DNA of 28,238 bases. It comes from a virus. The stretch lies in IMG/VR virus record IMGVR_UViG_3300030116_000781, positions 1 to 28,238 of that record; one strand, given 5' to 3'. Numbering within the stretch: position 1 is the first letter of the stretch; every line of letters begins with the position of its first letter. Both the position numbers and the translations under genes were made by a program. This document shows positions 7,755 through 14,855 of this stretch, piece after piece. Below the pieces are notes generated by a model. That model was not told the origin of the DNA, did no database searches, and saw nothing but the letters and a program-made list of their open reading frames with translations.

Positions 7755-8369
7755 TTAATGTGTGTACTCAAACCAACCTGTAATAATGTATTTACTGTGT
7801 TTTTTAGAAATTTGACTTTTGTGTGTATGTGTCCAATCAGGTGGCCATAATGTAGTTAATCCTTTTTTAGCTGGCACAATAAGATTTTGATATTTAAATT
7901 GAGTCCCTCCATTAGGAACATCGTTTAAATACGTCATAAAAACTAAATGCCTTGAAGAATTTTTTATACAATTTCTTTCAGCATGATAGTTTTTAAAACC
8001 ACCGTTTGCTTTGTAAAATTGAATATTAAAAAATTTACATTTAAACGAAGCAATTTCTTTGGTGCTTTCAGGGTATTTTTTAAAATATTGATTTAATACT
8101 AATTGTAATTCTTTAAAGTACTTACTAATAATATTATTGGATGAGTCTGTAAAATCTATTTTATCTATTTCAAAACCTAACTCTACACTGTCTTTAACAT
8201 TTGGATTTATAGTTCGTGTGGTGTCATCTAAAACATATCCTTTAACATGTTCTTGTTTTTTAGATTTAAAATAATTAATAAGTTCATCACAAGTTTTACT
8301 TGAAATAAACCAACCACCAATAAAGGTTTCTTTTTTTATATTAAATTGTTTCAGAAAAAATTTACTTAA
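7755..8369 (-). CDS. 2OG-Fe(II) oxygenase, HxE type, about 204 aa, no ATG start
   Basis: The frame is open from just after the TAG at 8370-8372 down to TAA at 7755. Its first ATG (7937) lies deep inside the domain, so translation must begin at a non-ATG codon near 8369-8337 (TTA, CTG or ATA are available) or a base is missing. Family marks are clear: ETFIGGWFIS near the N-terminus, GGFKNYHAERN (His129, Glu131 as HxE), RHLVFMTYLNDVPNGGT, LTTLWPPDWTHTHK (distal His181) and KYIITGWFEY. In this group Lys or Arg ends the core. It is first in the oxygenase island and overlaps the stop of the MAHF-type gene. The HxE triad still binds iron in known relatives. Confidence 0.8.
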   Translation of the reverse strand, partial: LSKFFLKQFNIKKETFIGGWFISSKTCDELINYFKSKKQEHVKGYVLDDTTRTINPNVKDSVELGFEIDKIDFTDSSNNIISKYFKELQLVLNQYFKKYPESTKEIASFKCKFFNIQFYKANGGFKNYHAERNCIKNSSRHLVFMTYLNDVPNGGTQFKYQNLIVPAKKGLTTLWPPDWTHTHKSQISKKHSKYIITGWFEYTH

Positions 8370-8871
8370 CTACCCAAGCAGTGCCATTCCATTCATGAAC
8401 AGTTTTTTCACTGTCATTAGATTTTGTAGCTTCCCAACCTTTTGAGTTATCTGATTGATGTACTGCTTCGTTCCACACAATATCCCAATTCCATACTAAA
8501 GGATCACTACCGTTATTATCGTTTATTTCAGTAGGGGCTGCTATTGGAGCGTCCCAAACAGCGTGAGTAGTGTTTTTTACCCAAGATGGGTAGGGTTGTG
8601 GATTCCAAAATATTTGATTAACTGGGTCCCAAATAGAACCTACAGCTGCAAAGTTTCCTCTAAAGGGTGTTCCATCTAATCTATGAGTATTATTAAAAGT
8701 GTTGCATGAAGTTTGAATCCATTTATTAGCAGGCCAATTACTATGTGTTTCTAAATATTGTTGTCCTACTGATTCTTCTTCTTCATTTGAATCGTTTAAT
8801 ACATCTTTATTATCTACGACTACTACACTAAGAACTTCATTATCGTCTGATATTTTTGCAAAATGTGCCAT
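8362..8871 (-). CDS. Conserved 'MAHF' phage protein, fibre-associated, 169 aa
   Basis: I place the start at ATG 8871, giving MAHFAKISDDNEVLSVVVVD, because phage proteins of this type begin MAHFA(K/E)I. The longer frame from 8934 adds a Trp-rich leader copied from the end of the preceding gene. Other family-like segments are VGQQYLETHSNWPANKWIQT, RLDGTPFRGNFAAVGSIWDP and PQPYPSW. The C-terminus ends in a strand (VHEWNGTAWVVK). Such proteins are frequent beside tail fibre genes in marine phages, but their function is not established to my knowledge. It starts two bases after the Gly-rich gene and ends overlapping the first oxygenase. Confidence 0.75.
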   Translation of the reverse strand: MAHFAKISDDNEVLSVVVVDNKDVLNDSNEEEESVGQQYLETHSNWPANKWIQTSCNTFNNTHRLDGTPFRGNFAAVGSIWDPVNQIFWNPQPYPSWVKNTTHAVWDAPIAAPTEINDNNGSDPLVWNWDIVWNEAVHQSDNSKGWEATKSNDSEKTVHEWNGTAWVVK

Positions 8872-8873
8872 AC

Positions 8874-9875
8874 TTATTGATACCTGTACCTTATAACAAC
8901 TATTCCAGAACCACCAGGTCCACCGGCTACCCAATTGTTTGGTCCAGCTGCAGCACCGCCACCGCCACCAGTATTTGCTGATGCAGTTCCGCCACCACCT
9001 CCTGGAAAACCACCACCATTAGCTCCACCACCGTTTCCACTACCAGCACCAGTATTTTGTGTAGCACCAGATCCACCGCCACCACCTTTTGTAATTGGAG
9101 ATGCGGGAATATGAGTTGTTCCACCTTGACCACCAGGTCCATTGTTAGCTCCTTGAGAACCTGCACCACCGCCACCAGGTCCACCTATAACTCCTTGACC
9201 TTGAGATCTTGGAGAACCACCATTATTTCCTTGGTTGGGACTAACTGGAGGTGTGTTACCTGTACCACCAGGACCATTAGATCCACCACCATAGTGTGAA
9301 CCGCCACCGCCACCACCAGAGCCACCAGAGCCACCTCCGCCGGCAGGCCATTTAGCGCCACCGCCACCACCAGCTGATGTTATATTTGAAAAAACTGAAT
9401 TACTACCACTAGATCCTGCAGGACCTTTTTGATAAGGGTGTCCAGGTCCTCCTCCACCGCCGCCTCCGACAGTTATAGAATAAGATCCTGGTGAACATGA
9501 AACCGGTAAACCAGCTGGAGCATTTAAAGGACTTGCAGTGTAACAATCACTAGAAGCTTTACCTTCTCGGAAGCCGCCTCCGCCGCCTCCGCCGCCCCAT
9601 GCAGCTCCACCACCTCCGCCGCCTGCAACGACTAAATAAGAAACTGTATTTGAACCTCCAACACTTCCTGCGCACGTAACTGTAAAAGTTCCATTACCAG
9701 TAAATGTATGAATTTTATAATCTCCAGAAGTAGTTACAGTTCCACCGCATGCTGCTACAAATTTAGGACCTGCTCCACCTGAACCAAAACCTAAAATTTG
9801 ATAACCAAAAGATTTCTTTTTTGGTCCTTTATCTTTTTTAAAACCTTTAGATTTTTCAGTTTGTAAATCTTTCAT
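8874..9875 (-). CDS. Glycine-rich adhesin-like tail fibre protein, 333 aa
   Basis: A basic N-terminus (about 1-25) leads to a beta segment DYKIHTFTGNGTFTVTC and then SYLVVAGGGGGG. About 230 residues dominated by Gly, Pro, Asn and Ser follow, with long polyglycine runs. The protein ends SGIVVIRYRYQ. This 'YLVVAGGGG ... GIVVIRY' architecture is a recognised phage/bacterial Gly-rich domain, and polyglycine sandwiches form the host-binding tip of T4-type gp38 adhesins. It probably forms the distal receptor-binding part of a tail fibre. The DNA is locally GC-rich (GGT/GGA repeats), unlike its neighbours. Overlapping frames in the same stretch are composition artefacts. Confidence 0.75.
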   Translation of the reverse strand: MKDLQTEKSKGFKKDKGPKKKSFGYQILGFGSGGAGPKFVAACGGTVTTSGDYKIHTFTGNGTFTVTCAGSVGGSNTVSYLVVAGGGGGGAAWGGGGGGGGFREGKASSDCYTASPLNAPAGLPVSCSPGSYSITVGGGGGGGPGHPYQKGPAGSSGSNSVFSNITSAGGGGGAKWPAGGGGSGGSGGGGGGSHYGGGSNGPGGTGNTPPVSPNQGNNGGSPRSQGQGVIGGPGGGGAGSQGANNGPGGQGGTTHIPASPITKGGGGGSGATQNTGAGSGNGGGANGGGFPGGGGGTASANTGGGGGAAAGPNNWVAGGPGGSGIVVIRYRYQ

Positions 9876-9884
9876 TAACTAATC

Positions 9885-11120
9885 CTATACGTCGTTTGCA
9901 GCGTCTGTAGTATAAAAAAGTTTAAGACCTACTAAACGTGCATCTGAAGTTTGATCGTCTGCAGAAACATCTCTAAATATATTAAAGAAACACTCATCGC
10001 CTGCTGCTGGAGAACCTCCAATAGTTACCGCACCACTTTCTGCATTAACCATTAAATCATTAGCTGTTCCAGAAGCTGCTAAAGCAGTATTTGGTACCGC
10101 AGTTCCCATGGCAACATCTAACGTATCATCACTTGATACAGCTACACCTTGCAATGCAAAACATACTGTTCCTGTATTAGTACCGCCAACACTCCAATAA
10201 GTTTGAAAAGTAACTGTGCCTTCATTCCAAGATTTTGGAAAAGCCACTCCAAATTGTGCATATTCATCTGATGAAGCATCAAAGTCTAAAGATTTTACTT
10301 CAGGTCTTTGAGCGGTTAATTCTACTTGAGCTAAGTCAGCACATCCATTTGAAGTTGCTGGATACATTGCTGAAGCTGGCACCCATATAGTTTCTTTTCC
10401 TGCAATTTTAACTGCAGCAACAGTTCCACCACCATCTTCTGCTTTAATAACTCCAGTACCTTTTGTTTTAAATTCAATACCAACATTAGCGTCTCCACCC
10501 GATGCTGTAATAGTAGGATCGTCTCCTGTAGCTCCGTTTGCTAATGTTATTTCATTAACTGCAGAACCTGTTGCAGTTAATAAAGCTAATTCATTTCCAT
10601 TAGTATCTAAAATAGAAGTTCCTATTTTAGGGGAAGTTAAAGTTTTGTTTGTTAAAGTTTGTGTTCCACCAGTTGTAACATTACCATTAGGTAAAGTATC
10701 AATGTCAGGGTTAGTTCCATCATTTGCCGTAGCAAAAACAACAGCATCACCTTTGTCAGTTGCTCCAAAAGTAAAACTATCTCCTGATCCAGTTACATAT
10801 TTAAATTCAACTGTATATGCTCCTGATGTTGAGTTTCTTAAATAATAAAAAGTTTGAACATCAAGTGGTATAGTTACAATTCTGTTTCCTGTAATTGAAC
10901 CTGTAAATTCTATCATTCTGTGAGAAAGAGTTGCCCCAGTTGATCCATCAGAAACTGATAATGTAGTAGTTCCAGCTCCGCCAGCTATATCTTGTGTTGT
11001 ATAGCCACCTACTATTTGTTCAACTATCTCTAAGTTTGTATTAGTTTTTGTTCCCCATGTACCGGCGTTTTCACCAGTTGCCATTAGCTCGACACCGAGA
11101 GGCGTGTATGTTGATGCCAT
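9885..11120 (-). CDS. Tail fibre-like structural protein, 411 aa
   Basis: The N-terminus MASTYTPLGVELMATGENAG followed by TWGTKTNTNL is a common opening of marine phage fibre-like proteins. Around residues 148-170 is TTGGTQTLTNKTLTSPKIGT, the TLTNKTL motif often repeated in fibre shafts. The C-terminal half is beta-rich and contains AEDGGGTVAAVKIAG and a probable jelly-roll-like region around 240-410. ATG 11120 has AGGAG upstream. It lies between the repeat protein and the Gly-rich adhesin, so it probably forms or anchors the fibre. Assignment rests on motifs and context. Confidence 0.7.
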   Translation of the reverse strand: MASTYTPLGVELMATGENAGTWGTKTNTNLEIVEQIVGGYTTQDIAGGAGTTTLSVSDGSTGATLSHRMIEFTGSITGNRIVTIPLDVQTFYYLRNSTSGAYTVEFKYVTGSGDSFTFGATDKGDAVVFATANDGTNPDIDTLPNGNVTTGGTQTLTNKTLTSPKIGTSILDTNGNELALLTATGSAVNEITLANGATGDDPTITASGGDANVGIEFKTKGTGVIKAEDGGGTVAAVKIAGKETIWVPASAMYPATSNGCADLAQVELTAQRPEVKSLDFDASSDEYAQFGVAFPKSWNEGTVTFQTYWSVGGTNTGTVCFALQGVAVSSDDTLDVAMGTAVPNTALAASGTANDLMVNAESGAVTIGGSPAAGDECFFNIFRDVSADDQTSDARLVGLKLFYTTDAANDV

Positions 11121-11145
11121 AATTTTGTTCTCCTACTTGTTAGTA

Positions 11146-11174
11146 TTAATAATATGTTTTAAAAAGCAAGTCAA
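11146..11174 (-). promoter_or_regulatory. Candidate sigma70-like promoter before the fibre gene
   Basis: On the minus strand TTGACT (11174-11169) is followed after 17 bases by TATTAA (11151-11146), in an AT-rich 59-base gap upstream of ATG 11120. The -35 match is good, the -10 match is moderate (4 of 6). In such AT-rich DNA chance matches are common, so this is tentative. Confidence 0.35.
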
Positions 11175-11179
11175 CCTAT

Positions 11180-12667
11180 TTATCCAGCATGTTTTTTCTC
11201 TGTATAAGTTGCACTTGTATTGTAATCTTCTATTGTATAATTTCCGCTTGTATTATACTCTAAAATTCTAGTATATAAAGGTGAAACTTCACCAAGAGAA
11301 ATAGTCCCTGTAACTCCTGTTAATCCCACTGCCATCTCTGTAGGAGCAATTGAGCCTACACCGGTTGTTGCAACTCCAGCCGTGGATAATCCTATTGCCA
11401 TTTCTGTAGGAGAAATTGATCCTACTGAAGACGTTGCTCCAATTCCAGTTATATTAAATATTTGAGCATCACTAACATCAGGTGATCCTATTGAAGATGT
11501 AGCTCCTAATCCTGTTAAACCAACCACGTCTGCAGGCGAAATTGATCCTACTGAAGCTGTTGCACCAACTCCGGCTATTTGAATTTCGTTACCTATTATT
11601 AGTGTTCCAACACTTATTGTACCGACACCCGCTGAAGAAATTGGTTCTGTGCTTACACCAAACGATAAACCTGGAGTTCCTACTGAAGATGTTGCAGATT
11701 GACCTGTTAAGCCAATAGACATTTCAGTTGGTGATATAGCACCTACACTAGAACCTAAAGAAACACCAGATACATCAACAACAACTGTCATTGCTGACTC
11801 ACCCCAGTTTTCATAACCCCAAGGATCTCTACCCCATCCTTGTTCATTGAAAGCTGTAACACTTCCAATTGAAGTTGATAAGCTTGAAGGCGCTGTTAAA
11901 CTTATAACCGCGTCGTCTGAACTACCCCATGGCTCTTGACCATAAGCATCTCTACCCCAACCAATAGCATATACGTCTTCACTAATTTCTCCAACTGAGG
12001 CAGTTAAACCCGCCGGAGCAGTGATTGGAACTGTAAGACTAATACTTACTGAACCTAATGAAGATGTTAAACCTAATCCTGTAAGGTCAACAGGAATTTC
12101 TTGTTCTGCAGTTAATGTTCCAAGTGATGATGTTAAACCTAATCCTGACAGTCCAACTGAATAGTCTACGTTCCAACCAGAATTTCCCCATTCTTGTCGA
12201 CCCCAACCTTCTTCATTAGATGCTTCTACGTCACCTACTGCAGATGTTAAAGTTGATGGAGCTGTTACACTTACGTCAACTGCATCTTGGTCTCCCCATT
12301 GATTATTATTCCAAGGAAAAATTCCCCATGTATTGGCCGTAGGAGTATCAGCTTGGCCGCCCATACCCGAATGGTTAGAACAATAATAATATAAAGTTGG
12401 CGCGCTAGCGGCAACAGTTATTTGAGTGTAAGCTCCTGAACCTCCGGGTGTGCCATAAGTGGTTACACCAGTGGTATATTCACTTCCACCATCATGTGTG
12501 CCGTCGCTAGTTGTTGAAAATCTTAATGGGTGACTACCGTTAGTGCTATCGGATTGGTCAAATTTATATGTTCCAGTTTCAGCGATATTTATAGTAGCTT
12601 GGGAAGTTCCATCTATTACAAACTTACCGCCAGCTACCGTAACTGTAAAAGTTCTGGTTATGGACAT
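11180..12667 (-). CDS. Virion protein: cupredoxin-like N-domain plus WG-rich repeats, 495 aa
   Basis: Residues 1-105 form a beta-rich domain with GSHPLRFST (His46) and LYYYCSNHSGMGGQ (Cys96, His99, Met102). This is the C-x2-H-x2-M loop of blue-copper proteins such as amicyanin, with the upstream His also present. From about residue 110 come two repeat types: GWGRxxWGxxxWG blocks (about 4, near residues 113-128, 153-166, 234-250 and 275-290) and LTGxGATSSVGSISPTEM-like units of about 20-35 aa (about 10). The end is Tyr/Thr-rich and closes TYTEKKHAG. It is probably a fibre or tail-surface protein. Copper binding is inferred; the fold could be kept without metal. Confidence 0.7.
   Translation of the reverse strand: MSITRTFTVTVAGGKFVIDGTSQATINIAETGTYKFDQSDSTNGSHPLRFSTTSDGTHDGGSEYTTGVTTYGTPGGSGAYTQITVAASAPTLYYYCSNHSGMGGQADTPTANTWGIFPWNNNQWGDQDAVDVSVTAPSTLTSAVGDVEASNEEGWGRQEWGNSGWNVDYSVGLSGLGLTSSLGTLTAEQEIPVDLTGLGLTSSLGSVSISLTVPITAPAGLTASVGEISEDVYAIGWGRDAYGQEPWGSSDDAVISLTAPSSLSTSIGSVTAFNEQGWGRDPWGYENWGESAMTVVVDVSGVSLGSSVGAISPTEMSIGLTGQSATSSVGTPGLSFGVSTEPISSAGVGTISVGTLIIGNEIQIAGVGATASVGSISPADVVGLTGLGATSSIGSPDVSDAQIFNITGIGATSSVGSISPTEMAIGLSTAGVATTGVGSIAPTEMAVGLTGVTGTISLGEVSPLYTRILEYNTSGNYTIEDYNTSATYTEKKHAG
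11290..12330 (-). repeat. Degenerate coding repeats in the 495-aa virion protein
   Basis: The encoded protein alternates short beta units ending TSSVGS or TSSLGS with Trp-rich blocks such as GWGRDPWGYENWGE and GWGRDAYGQEPWGS. Recurrent DNA words include those encoding SPTEMAIGL (near 11320, 11395 and 11715) and TSS(V/L)G. Units differ by point changes and length, consistent with old tandem duplication inside a fibre gene. Confidence 0.7.
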
Positions 12668-12680
12668 AAGGACTTACTCC

Positions 12681-13121
12681 TTATGCTATACGAATTATCG
12701 CCGTAGTAGCTGCTGCCGCAGGAAACTGAATTGTAAAAGTTCCAGAAGAAACTGTTTTATCTCCACCAAATGCTACTGCACAAACAGCTGCATCTGTTGA
12801 ATGTGAATCATTAAAAATTAAACATCCATTAGCTGTGAATGAAGCTGATGTCCAAGAGACATCTGCAAAATCACAAACTGCAGTTGATGAATCAAGAGTT
12901 GGTGTAACACTTGTTAATGCTTTTCCTTTAGCAGTATAAGCAGTTCCTGAAGTATTTGTTATTTCATTAGAAGAAGTGTACGCAGTTGTGCCTGCTCCTA
13001 AAGTTGCTGAACTTGTGTATAAAGCTAAATTAAAAGTGTTTCCAGTAGAAGCCGTAAAATTATGTTCTGCCTCTAAGATTTCTTGTTTAAAGCTATTACA
13101 AATTGCCGATGTTATTGCCAT
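12681..13121 (-). CDS. Small beta-rich tail/virion protein, 146 aa
   Basis: MAITSAICNSFKQEILEAEH, then FNLALYTSSATLGAGTTAYT, is a pattern I recognise from a widespread phage structural protein next to fibre and connector genes. The rest is Ser/Thr/Ala-rich with alternating hydrophobics, ending in AAATTAIIRIA. No enzymatic motif is present. ATG 13121 has GGAG about eight bases upstream. It sits between the 243-aa connector candidate and the 495-aa repeat protein. The precise role is unknown. Confidence 0.72.
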   Translation of the reverse strand: MAITSAICNSFKQEILEAEHNFTASTGNTFNLALYTSSATLGAGTTAYTSSNEITNTSGTAYTAKGKALTSVTPTLDSSTAVCDFADVSWTSASFTANGCLIFNDSHSTDAAVCAVAFGGDKTVSSGTFTIQFPAAAATTAIIRIA

Positions 13122-13135
13122 AATTTATCTCCTAT

Positions 13136-13867
13136 TTACTGAGGCGGTGACTCGATTGGTATACGGACAGTACCATCTGTATAATCGTCTCGTCTTCGTC
13201 TCCCAATTTGCATCGCTGCAAACTTTTGTAGTTCTTGTTTATACTTTTGTTCGTATAATGTCAACATATCTGTTGGACCTTTTAAATAAGAATATGCTTC
13301 TGTCAAACAGCAATATAATAGCCCTTGAGGGAAGTATAAACTGACATAGGTCCCAGACGTATTGCTCTCTAAAGAAGCCGGAATTTTATTATAATGGATA
13401 ATATATTGATAATTTTTATCTGGCGTAGGGGCTATATACATTCCTCCAGAAGTAGTTGAACTTGTTCCTGTAGCTCCTCCAAACATTGAATAATATTTAG
13501 GTAGTCCAGTAGTATCTTGACCACTTTGATCTCCTTCATCTCCTGTTAATTCTCCTACATATTCTTGTATAAAAGTCTGATCTCGTCTTTCCAAGTAAAC
13601 TCCTTGTCCAGTGCTGGCAGTAGTTGAATCAAATACCTGTACGGCTCTAACAAACAAACATCCTGCTGGAACATTTATTGAATTATTGTCTGTTGCAAAT
13701 TGTGCTTGAGCCTGAACTCTGTCTGAATCCATAGGAAGGTCATATGCAATTCTATATTCTGCATTTTCTATAAATCTATTTAACACGGCAGCAGTAAAAA
13801 CATTACTATCTACTTCAGTGTAGTTTCTAATATCTGTTTGTAAATTTGATAAATTGTATCCAGCCAT
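13136..13867 (-). CDS. Head-tail adaptor-like structural protein, 243 aa
   Basis: The N-terminal helices (NLQTDIRNYTEVDSNVFTAA and LNRFIENAEYRIAYDLPMDS) are typical of gp6/adaptor-like phage connector proteins that bind under the portal. A central beta segment contains VPAGCLFVRAVQVFD. The C-terminus is helical and basic (LYEQKYKQELQKFAAMQIGR). Such proteins are common in marine phages as unnamed virion or adaptor proteins. The gene lies 14 bases from the 146-aa gene and five from the 267-aa gene. The adaptor role is inferred from helix pattern and position. Confidence 0.65.
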   Translation of the reverse strand: MAGYNLSNLQTDIRNYTEVDSNVFTAAVLNRFIENAEYRIAYDLPMDSDRVQAQAQFATDNNSINVPAGCLFVRAVQVFDSTTASTGQGVYLERRDQTFIQEYVGELTGDEGDQSGQDTTGLPKYYSMFGGATGTSSTTSGGMYIAPTPDKNYQYIIHYNKIPASLESNTSGTYVSLYFPQGLLYCCLTEAYSYLKGPTDMLTLYEQKYKQELQKFAAMQIGRRRRDDYTDGTVRIPIESPPQ

Positions 13868-13872
13868 AATAA

Positions 13873-14676
13873 TTAACCTCTATCATTAACCGGTCCAATT
13901 GTACATTGAAAACCGCCCCCTGTTGCTGTGCTTGTAGCATTAGATACTAATGGCACTGTTAGCGAATTATAGTGAGTTTCTGTTTGTGATGTTTTAGGAC
14001 CAACTATAACAGTTGTTCCAATAGCTGTTGCTAAATAAGACCCATATACTTTAGCACCAGAAGAATGAGTTCCTGCAGTTGTGCCAGTAGGAGTAACTCC
14101 TCTGTATGGAGCTGAAGATCCACGAGTACATCCTGTTAATGTATGAGTGCTTCTTCCAGTATATTTAATAGTTTCATTTTCATAAGCTCCTGTGTCACTA
14201 TTTACTTTTTCAATAACAATATATCCTGCAGTTGGAAATTCAGATCCATCAGTCAATACAATAGACGTAGCTGAATCAGTTAAAGCTCCATTTAGCGTTG
14301 TAGATAACTCTAAAGTTGAGACTACTACACCACCAACTGGTTGTTTAACATCACTAAATCTTACATATGATGTGCCAGCATTTAAACCATTATTTGGAAA
14401 AGACACACTTAAAGTTCCAGAAGCAGCTGTTGTTGTAAAAGGATTTTCAGGTAAAATATCTTGAACCGGGAATTCTATTCTCGCTGGTTTTGCATGTTGC
14501 AAAGCTTGTGGATCAGCGCCCACGGGCCTTGGATCTATTTGCGGTTGTTTAGGTTCAAATTCAGATATGTGTACCCAAAGACCATTCCATTCTTGCACCA
14601 TTTCTCTGTAGGGAAATGCCGCACCAGAACGGTCAGAAATCATTAACGCATTTCTACCTTTTGCAAATCGTGCCAT
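13873..14676 (-). CDS. Virion protein with Thr/Gly-rich beta domain, 267 aa
   Basis: The N-terminal 50 residues (MARFAKGRNALMISDRSGAA, then FPYREMVQEWNGLWV) are distinctive for a phage structural protein group of unknown role. They include a DPRPVGADPQAL linker. From about residue 120, TTLNGALTDSATSIVLTDGS, ETIKYTGR and GCTRG resemble a module in the 739-aa tail protein. ATG 14676 overlaps the stop of the 59-aa gene (TAATG). Most likely a tail or connector-associated protein. Confidence 0.68.
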   Translation of the reverse strand: MARFAKGRNALMISDRSGAAFPYREMVQEWNGLWVHISEFEPKQPQIDPRPVGADPQALQHAKPARIEFPVQDILPENPFTTTAASGTLSVSFPNNGLNAGTSYVRFSDVKQPVGGVVVSTLELSTTLNGALTDSATSIVLTDGSEFPTAGYIVIEKVNSDTGAYENETIKYTGRSTHTLTGCTRGSSAPYRGVTPTGTTAGTHSSGAKVYGSYLATAIGTTVIVGPKTSQTETHYNSLTVPLVSNATSTATGGGFQCTIGPVNDRG

Positions 14677-14855
14677 TATTTTTTCGTAAAGATTTTAGCA
14701 GATGCTTTTACATCATCCCAATCTAATTCTTTACCCTTCTTTTTATCTAGGTGTTTTCTAAATTTTTCTTTTGCTTCTTGTTGTTCAGGAGTTAGTTTTT
14801 TTCTAGTAAACTTTGACTTTAAAACAACACCCATTCCTTTAGTCCATATTGCCAT
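14676..14855 (-). CDS. Small basic phage protein, 59 aa
   Basis: Found by hand translation. ATG 14855 overlaps the stop of the gp4-like gene and TAA at 14676 overlaps the next ATG, both TAATG. The product starts MAIWTKGMGVVLKSKFTRKK and contains LTPEQQEAKEKFRKHLDKKK, then ELDWDDVKASAKIFTKK. It is strongly basic and helical, without Cys. Coupling on both sides supports expression. Function unknown; an assembly or nucleic-acid contact role is only a guess. Confidence 0.72.
   Translation of the reverse strand: MAIWTKGMGVVLKSKFTRKKLTPEQQEAKEKFRKHLDKKKGKELDWDDVKASAKIFTKK

Noticed and set aside
7755-7937. The 60-residue frame as a separate small gene
   Set aside because: The open frame upstream encodes the rest of the same oxygenase, including the iron site; the internal Met is not the start.
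8872-8934. Longer N-terminus of the MAHF-type protein starting at 8934
   Set aside because: The extra 21 residues overlap the end of the Gly-rich gene in another frame, and the family begins at MAHFA.
8927-9370. Frames inside the polyglycine region giving Val/Leu-rich or Thr-rich proteins
   Set aside because: They are frame-shifted readings of the same GGT/GGA-rich DNA; the Gly-rich frame has the recognised start and end motifs.
8900-9640. Repetitive GC-rich stretch as a possible CRISPR array or satellite
   Set aside because: The repeat is codon-based (Gly codons), with no constant-length units and spacers.
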